In this document: positions 43,104 through 51,400 of the stretch, in pieces
How the letters are laid out: every line of letters begins with the position of its first letter
Position numbering within the stretch: the first letter of the stretch is position 1
Assembly (NCBI RefSeq): GCF_017744955.1
Contig: NZ_JAGIAG010000002.1
Span: 682,001-746,000, forward strand
Source: Dokdonella sp.
Lineage (GTDB): Bacteria; Pseudomonadota; Gammaproteobacteria; Xanthomonadales; Rhodanobacteraceae
Reading direction: 5' to 3'
Length of the DNA stretch: 64,000 nucleotides
Made by a program: the position numbers and the translations under genes
Notes under the pieces: generated by a model
The model's input: only the letters and a program-made list of their open reading frames with translations
What the model was told of the DNA's origin: nothing
Databases searched by the model: none

Positions 43104-43454
43104 TCACGCCCGATTCGAGCGGCCGCGCGGCAGCGGCTCGCCGCTCGCGTCGTAGGCCGGCGGCACGTACAGGTTGAGCGTGCGCAGCGGCTCGTCGCCG
43201 GTGTTGCGGATCTCGTGCCGCTCGCCCTTTTCGATCAGCAGCAGCACGCCTTCGGTCAGGCGCACCGTCCGGCCGCCGACGCGCGCGCGGCCGCAGCCGG
43301 AGACGACGAACAGCCACTGGTCCGCGCCGACGTGGCGGTTGTCCGGCCCGCCTTCGCGGCCGCCGACGGCGAGGGTCATTTCCGCGGCCTGCGCGCGCCC
43401 GTTGGCGAATGCGACGCGGAAGTCGTCTTCGAAGCGCAGTCGTTTGCGTTGCAC
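43104..43454 (-). CDS. Cupin-domain protein
   Basis: A 116-residue single-cupin protein: HVGADQWLFVVSGCGRARVG, then RLTEGVLLLIEKGERHEIRN and TLNLYVPPAYD. The second cupin motif (KGERHEIRN) keeps a metal-binding His; the first has QW in place of the usual HxH, so metal binding may be altered. The start is GTG at 43454, seven bases after GAGGAG; the frame is open far upstream without further support. It heads a two-gene operon with DUF72. Confidence 0.85.
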   Translation of the reverse strand: MQRKRLRFEDDFRVAFANGRAQAAEMTLAVGGREGGPDNRHVGADQWLFVVSGCGRARVGGRTVRLTEGVLLLIEKGERHEIRNTGDEPLRTLNLYVPPAYDASGEPLPRGRSNRA

Positions 43455-43568
43455 GTGCGGACTCCTCGTCGATATCGACGTCGATCGTGCGTCGCCGTCG
43501 CGGCCAATTGCCGGTGACGAACGCGCACGCGGTGAAGGTTCGGGCGTTCGCGATTTCGCTGCGTGTGC

Positions 43569-43584
43569 AGCAACTGGCGTGCCA
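43569..43584 (-). promoter_or_regulatory. Sigma-54 promoter of the cupin-DUF72 operon
   Basis: Minus strand TGGCACG-CCAG-TTGCT, a full consensus match with GG and GC ten bases apart. The transcript start is predicted near 43558, 104 bases before the GTG start. Confidence 0.82.
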
Positions 43585-43594
43585 GCATCGGCGC

Positions 43595-43610
43595 TGGCGC
43601 GCGCGGCGCG
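43595..43610 (+). promoter_or_regulatory. Possible sigma-54 promoter of the NAMPT gene (weak)
   Basis: TGGCGCG-CGCG-GCGCG has the right spacing and six of seven -24 bases but a poor -12 box; in DNA this GC-rich it may be chance. Transcription from about 43621 would precede the ATG at 43695. Confidence 0.25.
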
Positions 43611-43694
43611 AATGTCGATGCGTGTCGCCGCCTGCCCCGCCTCGCTCGACAACGCCGGCCGTCGGCAGGCACGATCGGCCGAAGGAGTTTCGCC

Positions 43695-45119
43695 ATGAAG
43701 TGTCTCGACAACCTGCTGCTCAACACCGACAGCTACAAGGTCAGCCACTGGCTGCAATACCCGCCCGGTACCGACGCGACCTTCTTCTACGTGGAGTCGC
43801 GCGGCGGCACCTACGACCGCACCGTGTTCTTCGGGCTGCAGGCGATCCTGAAGGAATACCTCGCCAAGCCGGTCACGCATGCCGACGTCGACGAGGCGCG
43901 CGACCTCTTCGCCGCGCACGGCGAGCCGTTCAACGAGAACGGCTGGCGCCACATCGTCGACCGCCACGGCGGCCTGCTGCCGATCCGCATCCGCGCGGTG
44001 CCCGAGGGCTCGGTGGTGCCGACGCACAACGTGCTGATGACGATCGAGTCGACCGATCCGCAGGCGTTCTGGCTGCCGTCGTACCTCGAGACGATGCTGC
44101 TGCGCATCTGGTATCCGGTCACCGTCGCGACGATCAGCTGGCACGCCAAGCAGACCATCCGCCGCTTCCTCGAGCGCACCAGCGACGACCCGGAAGGACA
44201 GCTGCCGTTCAAGCTGCACGACTTCGGCTCGCGCGGCGTGTCCAGCGTGGAATCGGCGGCGATCGGCGGCGCCGCGCACCTGGTCAACTTCCGCGGCACC
44301 GACACCGTCTCCGCGCTGCAGCTGGCCAAGGCGCACTACCACGAGCCGATGGCGGCGTTCTCCATTCCCGCCGCCGAGCACAGCACGATCACCAGCTGGG
44401 GCCGCGAGAACGAGGTGCTCGCCTACCGCAACATGCTGCGGCAGTTCGCCAGGCCCGGCGCGATCGTCGCGGTGGTGTCGGACAGCTACGACATCTTCCA
44501 CGCGATCCGCGAGCACTGGGGCAAGACGCTGAAGCAGGAAGTCGTCGATTCGGGCGCGACGATCGTGATCCGTCCGGATTCGGGCGATCCGGTCGCCGTC
44601 GTGCACCAGTGCCTGGAACTGCTCGACGAGGCGTTCGGCCACACCGTCAACGCGAAGGGCTACAAGCTGCTCCGCCACGTGCGCGTGATCCAGGGCGACG
44701 GCGTCGATCCGAACAGCCTCCGCGCGATCCTCGAACGCGTCACCAGCGCCGGCTACGCCACCGACAACGTCACCTTCGGCATGGGCGGCGCGCTGCTGCA
44801 GCGGCTCGACCGCGACACGCAGAAGTTCGCGCTGAAGTGCTCGGCCGCGCGCATCGACGGTCGCTGGATCGACGTGTACAAGGACCCGGTCACCGACAAG
44901 GGCAAGCAGAGCAAGCGCGGCCGCATGACCTTGCTGCGCCATCGCGAGTACGGCGGCTACCGCACCGAGCTGGTGCCGGCGGAGGCCGACTCGGTGGCGG
45001 ACGTGCGCCGGCCGATGGGTTACGACGACGCGATGGTGACGATCTGGGAGGACGGCCGCATCGTCCACGACTGGACCTTCGCCGAGGTGCGCGAGCGGGC
45101 GGACGCGAACCGGCTGTGA
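43695..45119 (+). CDS. Nicotinamide phosphoribosyltransferase (NadV/NAMPT type)
   Basis: A 474-residue type II phosphoribosyltransferase converting nicotinamide to nicotinamide mononucleotide. Seen: LLNTDSYKVSHWLQYPPGTD at the start, VESRGGTYDRTVFFGLQAIL, LHDFGSRGVSSVESAAIGGA, FRGTDTVSAL, the active-site region AEHSTITSWGRENE, VSDSYDIF and VIRPDSGDP. These match the human NAMPT/bacterial NadV branch rather than PncB, which uses nicotinic acid. The start is ATG at 43695, seven bases after GAAGGAG. No nadM or other NAD gene is adjacent; the RES NADase 8 kb away would produce its substrate. Confidence 0.92.
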   Translation: MKCLDNLLLNTDSYKVSHWLQYPPGTDATFFYVESRGGTYDRTVFFGLQAILKEYLAKPVTHADVDEARDLFAAHGEPFNENGWRHIVDRHGGLLPIRIRAVPEGSVVPTHNVLMTIESTDPQAFWLPSYLETMLLRIWYPVTVATISWHAKQTIRRFLERTSDDPEGQLPFKLHDFGSRGVSSVESAAIGGAAHLVNFRGTDTVSALQLAKAHYHEPMAAFSIPAAEHSTITSWGRENEVLAYRNMLRQFARPGAIVAVVSDSYDIFHAIREHWGKTLKQEVVDSGATIVIRPDSGDPVAVVHQCLELLDEAFGHTVNAKGYKLLRHVRVIQGDGVDPNSLRAILERVTSAGYATDNVTFGMGGALLQRLDRDTQKFALKCSAARIDGRWIDVYKDPVTDKGKQSKRGRMTLLRHREYGGYRTELVPAEADSVADVRRPMGYDDAMVTIWEDGRIVHDWTFAEVRERADANRL

Positions 45120-45220
45120 GCGCCGCGCGGCGCTCGCTCGCACACCTCCAAACAAACATCCCTAGACCACATCCTTCGACCACATTCTTGCCCCGTCACG
45201 AGGGGCTGGCGGACGCCGCC

Positions 45221-45547
45221 CTACTCGGTCTTCGTGCAGGCGTCGAATTCCATCCGGGTCAGCCGGCCGTCGCCGTCGGTGTCGCAGCGCTGGAAGTGCT
45301 TCGCCAGCCAGGGGTCCTTCTTCCTGTCCGCCGCTGTCAGATAGCCGTGGTGATCGACGTCGAGCTGGTCGAAGGTGCTGGTCGGCCGCGTCGGATGCTT
45401 CATCATCTGTTCTTCCATGTTCCTTTCGGCCTGTGCCTGCTGTTCGTCGACGGGCGGCGACGTCGGCGGCGTATCGTTCCGGGCCAGGGCGAGCGAACAC
45501 ACGAGCGCGGCCGCGGCGGAAGCGAGGATGGTCGTGAAACGTTTCAT
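45221..45547 (-). CDS. Secreted EF-hand protein
   Basis: A 108-residue exported protein with a signal peptide (MKRFTTILASAAAALVCSLA) and two EF-hand-like loops: DVDHHGYLTAADRK, degenerate, and DTDGDGRLTRMEF, a good calcium loop. Gln/Glu/Met-rich segments precede the first loop. The start is ATG at 45547 with GGAG near. A truncated relative lies at 23064. It converges with the NAMPT gene; a GC-rich palindrome follows the NAMPT stop (GCGCCGCGCGGCGC, 45121-45134), perhaps a shared terminator. Confidence 0.85.
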   Translation of the reverse strand: MKRFTTILASAAAALVCSLALARNDTPPTSPPVDEQQAQAERNMEEQMMKHPTRPTSTFDQLDVDHHGYLTAADRKKDPWLAKHFQRCDTDGDGRLTRMEFDACTKTE

Positions 45548-45737
45548 GGCGATCTCCGGTGAATCGGAGAGGCCATGCTGCGACCCGCCGGCTTAATTCA
45601 CCCCGACCCGGCGCGCGGCGCGAGGGTTTCCCGTCCAGCGCCGAACGCGGAGCCGGGTCGAGGCGATCGGGCCCGCACCGAGCACGTCGGGAAGCCGCGG
45701 GGCAAGCCCCTGCCCGTTGCGGATGGCAAAAGCTACT

Positions 45738-48170
45738 ATGGCTCCGTCGCGGTGGGGGTTGCTGACGTCGGTGGCTGCGCTGGAGTACTCATTCGAAGGG
45801 TTTCGCGTCAAGGTTGCCGAGCGCGAACTCTGGTGCGGCGACGCGTTGCTGTCCGTCAATCGCTACATCTTCGACAGCATCGCCTACCTGATCGAGCATC
45901 GCGACCGGGCCGTCGGCCGCGACGAGTTGGTGGCGGCGGTGTGGGGCCGCGTCGAAGTCACCGACGGGCATCTCAATCAGATCATCGCGCGCGCCCGGCG
46001 CGCGCTGGACGACAACGCCCAGACGCAGCGCCTGATCCGCACCGTGCCGGGCTTCGGCTATCGCTGGATCAGCGAAGTGGACGCCCGCGAGACGAAGACG
46101 GTCGAGGACGCCACGGCCAAACCGGCGCCGGCTGCCGTGCCGACGCCATCGCCGGCTCCGTCGGAAGCGCCTGTCGAGTCGCGTCCGTCCAAAAACCCTG
46201 CCGGCCGTGCCGTGCGCGCGAAGTGGCGCTGGCAGTATGCCGCGCTCGCGTTGCTGGTCGCCGTCGTGGGCGTCTGGGCGGTCGGACGTCACTTCGACAA
46301 CGCAACGCCGACGCCTGCGCCGGCCAAAGGAACGCCGACCGCGGACAACGCCGTCATCGTGCTGCCGTTCGTGGTCGAGGCACCTTCCGAATCCGCCTGG
46401 CTGGAGCTGGGCGCGATGGACCTGGTCGCCGAGCGCCTGCGCGTGGCGGGCCTGCGGGTCTCGCCGAGCAAGACCGTGGTCACCGCGCTGCACGGCGCCG
46501 ACCTGTCGGTCGACGCGGCCAACTACGCGCGCATACGCAACGTGCTGGGCGGCGACCTGATCGTGCAAGGCAAGGCGACCCGCGCGGAGGGCGTGTGGTC
46601 GATCGAGCTGGCCGCGGCGAACACCGGCGGCGTCGAGCGCCGCGTCGAGGCGCGCGGCGCGGACGCCATCAAGACGGCCCGCGCGGCGGCCGACCTGCTG
46701 CTGGCGGCGACGGGGCACGAGCCGCCGCACGAGGAGAACCCCGCCGCCGACACCGACGCGACGCGCGAGCGCCTGCAACAGGCGCAGGCGGCGTCGCTGG
46801 CCAACGAGCTGGATCTGGCGCGCAGCATCCTGCATGCGATTCCCGACGCGCCTCCGTTCGCGCCGGAGCTGCGCTTTCGCCTGGCGGAGCTGGACTTTCG
46901 CGCCGGGCACTACGACCAGGCGGCCGAAGCGGTCGAGAAGCTGCTGGCCGATCCGTCGCTGGCGCCGAACGACGTCCATCGCGGCCGGGCGCTGATCCTG
47001 CGCGGCAACCTGAACTTCCGGCGCTCCGATTTCAGCAAGGCGATCACCGATTTCAATGCCGCCGTCACGGCGCTGGACACCGGCGCCGCGCCGCTGGACC
47101 TGTGCGACGCGTTGACCCGGCGCGGCCTGACCCGTGTCGCGCTGGAAGATCCGGACGGCGCGCTGGCCGACTACGGCCGCGCCTACCTGCTGGCCGAGCA
47201 GTCGGGCGACCGCCTGCGCGTGGCGCACATCGAAACCGGCTTCGGGCAGTTGCAGATCGTCCGCCATCGCCTGGAGCTGGCGCTGCCGCACCTGAACGCC
47301 GCGATCGAGCGCTACGAGGCGTTCGGGGTGGTGGAACGCGTGGTCACCTTGCGCAGCATCCTGATCGACGTCTATTCCGACCTGCTGCGCTGGGCGGACG
47401 TGTTGCCGCTCGCCGAACGCCAATGGCAGTCGCGCGAGCGGATCGGCGATCCCGGCCTCAGCCTGGTCGTGTTCAACCGCCAGGCGCGGGTGCTGATGAG
47501 CGTCGGGCGCTACCGCGAAGCCGGCGAGGTCATCGACGAGGCGCAGCGCCGGTTCCACGACCTGCGCCCCGGCACGCGGCGCTACCTCCACGACATGCAG
47601 GCGGAACTCGCCTCGCGCCTGGGCCAGCCGGAAAAGACCGTCGCGTCGGTGGACGCCGCGTTGGAGTCGTGGCCGAGGGCTCCGTCGTTCGATCGCTACG
47701 CGTATCTGGTGCTGCTGCGCCAGCGCGCGCTGATCGCCCAGGGGCATGCCGAGCCGGAGCGGATCGAAAGCTGGCTGCCGCAGGACGGCGACGGCGTCTC
47801 CGCGGTCTTCCTGCTGGCCAGGGCCGAGTGGGCGGCGCAGCAGAAAGCCGAACTCGACGCGGTGCAGTCGGCGTTCGACCGGGCGCTGGCGAAGGCCGAG
47901 GACGTCGGGCTGCCGGTGCTGGTGGCGATGGTGGCGCAGTCGTACGTCGACTGGCTGCTGGCTCACCAGCGGCGCGACAAGGCCGCCGAGCTGGCCGGAC
48001 GCGTGGCGGTCTGGGCGAACGACGACTACGAATCGGCATTGATCCGCGTCAAGGTCTTCCATGCGCTCGGCAGCCTGGACGCCTGGCGCTCGTCGCTCGG
48101 CCGGGCCCGGGAACTCGCCGGCGAGCGGGTCGTTCCCGCGCGGCTCGCCGTGCAGCCCGTGGTCGGCTGA
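45738..48170 (+). CDS. Winged-helix DNA-binding regulator with TM segment and TPR domain (CadC-like)
   Basis: About 810 residues. An N-terminal winged helix (about 12-105: EYSFEGFRVKVAERELWCGD, NQIIARARRALDD, RLIRTVPGFGYRWI) is followed by a Pro/Ala linker. One membrane helix (about 160-182: YAALALLVAVVGVWAVG) is next, then a large C-terminal TPR-type region. The build is the same as the gene at 1-1524. Start choice is open: ATG 45723, ATG 45738 or GTG 45771; I took 45738. The next gene downstream, the delta-60 protein, starts 320 bp later and may be its target (inference). Confidence 0.87.
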   Translation: MAPSRWGLLTSVAALEYSFEGFRVKVAERELWCGDALLSVNRYIFDSIAYLIEHRDRAVGRDELVAAVWGRVEVTDGHLNQIIARARRALDDNAQTQRLIRTVPGFGYRWISEVDARETKTVEDATAKPAPAAVPTPSPAPSEAPVESRPSKNPAGRAVRAKWRWQYAALALLVAVVGVWAVGRHFDNATPTPAPAKGTPTADNAVIVLPFVVEAPSESAWLELGAMDLVAERLRVAGLRVSPSKTVVTALHGADLSVDAANYARIRNVLGGDLIVQGKATRAEGVWSIELAAANTGGVERRVEARGADAIKTARAAADLLLAATGHEPPHEENPAADTDATRERLQQAQAASLANELDLARSILHAIPDAPPFAPELRFRLAELDFRAGHYDQAAEAVEKLLADPSLAPNDVHRGRALILRGNLNFRRSDFSKAITDFNAAVTALDTGAAPLDLCDALTRRGLTRVALEDPDGALADYGRAYLLAEQSGDRLRVAHIETGFGQLQIVRHRLELALPHLNAAIERYEAFGVVERVVTLRSILIDVYSDLLRWADVLPLAERQWQSRERIGDPGLSLVVFNRQARVLMSVGRYREAGEVIDEAQRRFHDLRPGTRRYLHDMQAELASRLGQPEKTVASVDAALESWPRAPSFDRYAYLVLLRQRALIAQGHAEPERIESWLPQDGDGVSAVFLLARAEWAAQQKAELDAVQSAFDRALAKAEDVGLPVLVAMVAQSYVDWLLAHQRRDKAAELAGRVAVWANDDYESALIRVKVFHALGSLDAWRSSLGRARELAGERVVPARLAVQPVVG

Positions 48171-48490
48171 GCCTTCGTGTCCGCAATGGGACGAGCGCGC
48201 TCGCCGTCGGCCGTGGCGGCCGCGTTGTCGCCCGGCTGACACACGCCTTCCCCACCCTGCTCCGCCGCGATGCCGGCGGCGCTCGCGCATCGGGCAGTGC
48301 GGGTCAGCGTTCGAGCAGTGCCGAGCACCCTCCGTCACCGCCTGTCATCGCCTGTCATGTCCGTCACGTGCCTGACCCGTAAAGGTTTTGCACAGTCCGT
48401 CCGGTACATCCGACGCGGATGGCACCAGGTCCGGGGCCGTGTCACGAAGCCCCGGTGGCAGCGCCAGCAACCTCCTCCTTGGAAATCCGA
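48171..48490. other. Non-coding leader region before the delta-60 gene
   Basis: 320 bp with no convincing gene. It includes the probable promoter of the large secreted protein; I see no sigma-54 site and cannot assign -35/-10 boxes with confidence. Confidence 0.4.
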
Positions 48491-51400
48491 ATGAACGATT
48501 GCACCCACAACAACGACGCCGTGCCGGCGCTCCCGCGAGGGAGCGGCGACCGCGGCGGGCGGGCGTCACCCCTCTCTCGTGGCCGATCCGCCGCCGGGCG
48601 TCGGCGCGCGGGTTTCTGGTCGAGGACGGCCGCCGCGCTGCTGTCGACCGCCTGCCTGGTTCTGGCCGGCACGGGCGTCGCGCAGGCGTTCAATCCGGAC
48701 GCCAACAGCTACGTGTACGAAGTCGAGGCGTTCCCGGACGGCGGCCTGCTGATCTCCGGCATGTTCACCGCCGTCGGCGGACAGCCGCGCAACCACTACG
48801 CGCGCGTGCTGCCCAACGGCGCGGTCGACACCGCGTTCCACAACGCGTCGACGCCGCGCAACGTCCTCGCCATCGCGGTGCAGCCCGACGGCAAGGCGCT
48901 CATCGGCGGCATGGGCGCCCAGGGCAACGGCGGCTTGCTGCGGATCAACGCCGACGGCAGCGTCGACAGCGGTTTCGTCGACGCGGCCAGCAGCGGCACG
49001 CCGACGATCCAGGCGATCGCGGTGCAGCCGGACGGCAGGATCCTGATCGGCGGCAAGTTCGCCACGATGGGCGGCCAGCCGCGCGTCAATCTGGCGCGCC
49101 TGAACGCGAACGGCACGCTGGACGCCAGCTTCGACGCCGGCAGCCTCGCCGCCGGCACGGATTTCATCTACGACCTCGCGGTGCAGCCGGACGGACGCAT
49201 CGTGGTCGCCGGCTACGGCACGCTGCTGCGTCTGCTGCCCGACGGTCAGGCCGATACCGCCCAGCCCCTGCCGGTGGCGCCGTCGGGTTCGAGCGTTTCC
49301 GCGCTGGAACTCCAGCCCGACGGAAAGATCCTCGCCGGCGGCGGCTACGGTCTCCAGTTCGGCGGTGTCGATCGCGGCGTCCTGGTGCGCATCAACGCGG
49401 ACGGCAGCGTCGACACTAGCTTCGTGCCCTACGTCAGGGGCGAAGTCCAGTCGATCGTCCGCGACGGCAGCGGCAGGATCGCGATCGTCGGATCGCTCAC
49501 GTCGGTCGCCGGCGTCCCCCATCGCGGCATGGCGCGGTTGAACCCGGACGGCACGCTCGACGCGGGCTTCATGATCCCCGAGATGAATGCGCTACCGGTC
49601 TACGCCGTGGCGCTGCAAGCCGACGGCAAGCTCGCTCTCGGCGCGCACTTCGACGAGATCAACGGCCTCACGCGCCATCATCTCGCCCGCCTGCATCCGG
49701 ACGGCCGCCTCGACAACGGCACCTCGGCGCCGCTGTCGGTCGCGCTGCGTCTCAGCGACGGCGGCAGCGCCACCCCGGCGACGACGCAATCGGTCGGCGA
49801 AGGCGGCAAGGTCAGCTTCAGCTTCACGCCCGACGCCGGCAACGCGCTGGCCTCCGTGTCCGGTTGCGGCGAGGGTTTGCGCAGCGGCAACGTCTATCTC
49901 ACCGGCTGGGTCTACGGCGACTGCACGGTGTCGGCCAGCTTCGTGCCCGAAGCCAACGTGGTGTTCGATCCCGCGCCCAACGCCAACGTCGAATCGATCG
50001 ACATCCAGCCGGACGGCCGCATCGTGGCGGGCGGCTGGTTCACGCGCATCGGCGGATTGGACCGGCTCAAGTTCGCCCGGCTGAGTCCGTCGGACGGCGC
50101 TGCCGAGGCGAACTTCGCCGACGGCACCGGCCTGTACGAGGCCGGCAACACCGGCGGCTCGGTGGTCTACGCGGTGGCCGATCAGCCGGACGGAAAAATC
50201 CTGATCGGCGGCGAAGAAGGCCTGATCCGCAACAACGCCGACGGCTCGCGCGACACGGCGTTCGTCGCCGCGCTGGGGCCCGACGCCCTGGTCGAGAAGA
50301 TCGTCGTGCAGCCCGACGGCCGCATCCTCGCCGCCGGACGGCAGCTGGTCGCGGGAGGTTCGCCGGTCAACCTGGTGCGCCTGCGTTCCGACGGCACGCG
50401 CGACACCGGCTTCAACGTGGACTTCGGCGTCGAAGACGACATCCTCGTCGCCGCGATGGTGCTCGAGCCGGACGGCCGCATCCTGATCGGCGGCGGCTCG
50501 TCGATCGGCGGCTATCTCGGCCGCCTGAACGCCGACGGATCGCTGCAGGCGATGCTGCCGGCCAGCGACACGATCAACGACGTCACTGCGCTGCGCCGGC
50601 TGGACGACGGCAGCTATCTGGTCGGCGCGTTCGCGCGCATCGACTTCGGCGACGGCTCGCCGGTCGACTCGCAGCTCGTGCGCATGCTGCCCAACGGCAC
50701 CCGCGATCCCGCGTTCGTGGCGCGCATCGACGGCGGCTACGGCGGCGTCAGGGCCATTCTCGTGCAACCCGACGGCCACATCCTGATCGGCGGCGGCTTC
50801 GGTACCGTCGACGGCGTGGCGCGGCCGAACTTCGCGCGACTGCAGGCGAACGGCGCGCTCGACGACAGCTTCTTCAACGCGCGGCCCAACACCTGGGTCA
50901 AGGACATCGCCCTGCAGAGCGACGGCAAGATCGTCGTCGCCGGCTACTTCAGCCAGATCGGCAGCTTCCCGCGCCGCGGCATCGCCCGCCTGAAGAGCGA
51001 CGGCCGCGTCGACGTCGACGCCTTCGTGGTCACGCCGCTGGCCGGCGCGAACGGAACGATCACGCCGAACACGCCGCAGGAGGCCACTCCCGGCGAGCAG
51101 GTGCGCTTCACCATCGTGCCCGATCCGGGTTACGTCATCGGCGCGGTGACCGGCTGCGGCGGTTCGCTCGACGGACTGGTCTACACCACCGCTCCGGTCG
51201 GCGGGCATTGCGCGATCACCGTCGAGTTCCTGCTGGAGACGATCACCTACACGGTGCTTCCCGCCGCCGGCGCTCACGGCGCCATCGTTCCGGCGGCGCC
51301 GCAGTCGGTGCTGTTCGCGCAGACGACGAGTTTCGAGCTGACGCCCGACGCCGGCTACTACCTCGCCGGCGTCGAAGGCTGCGGCGGCGCCCTCGCCGGA

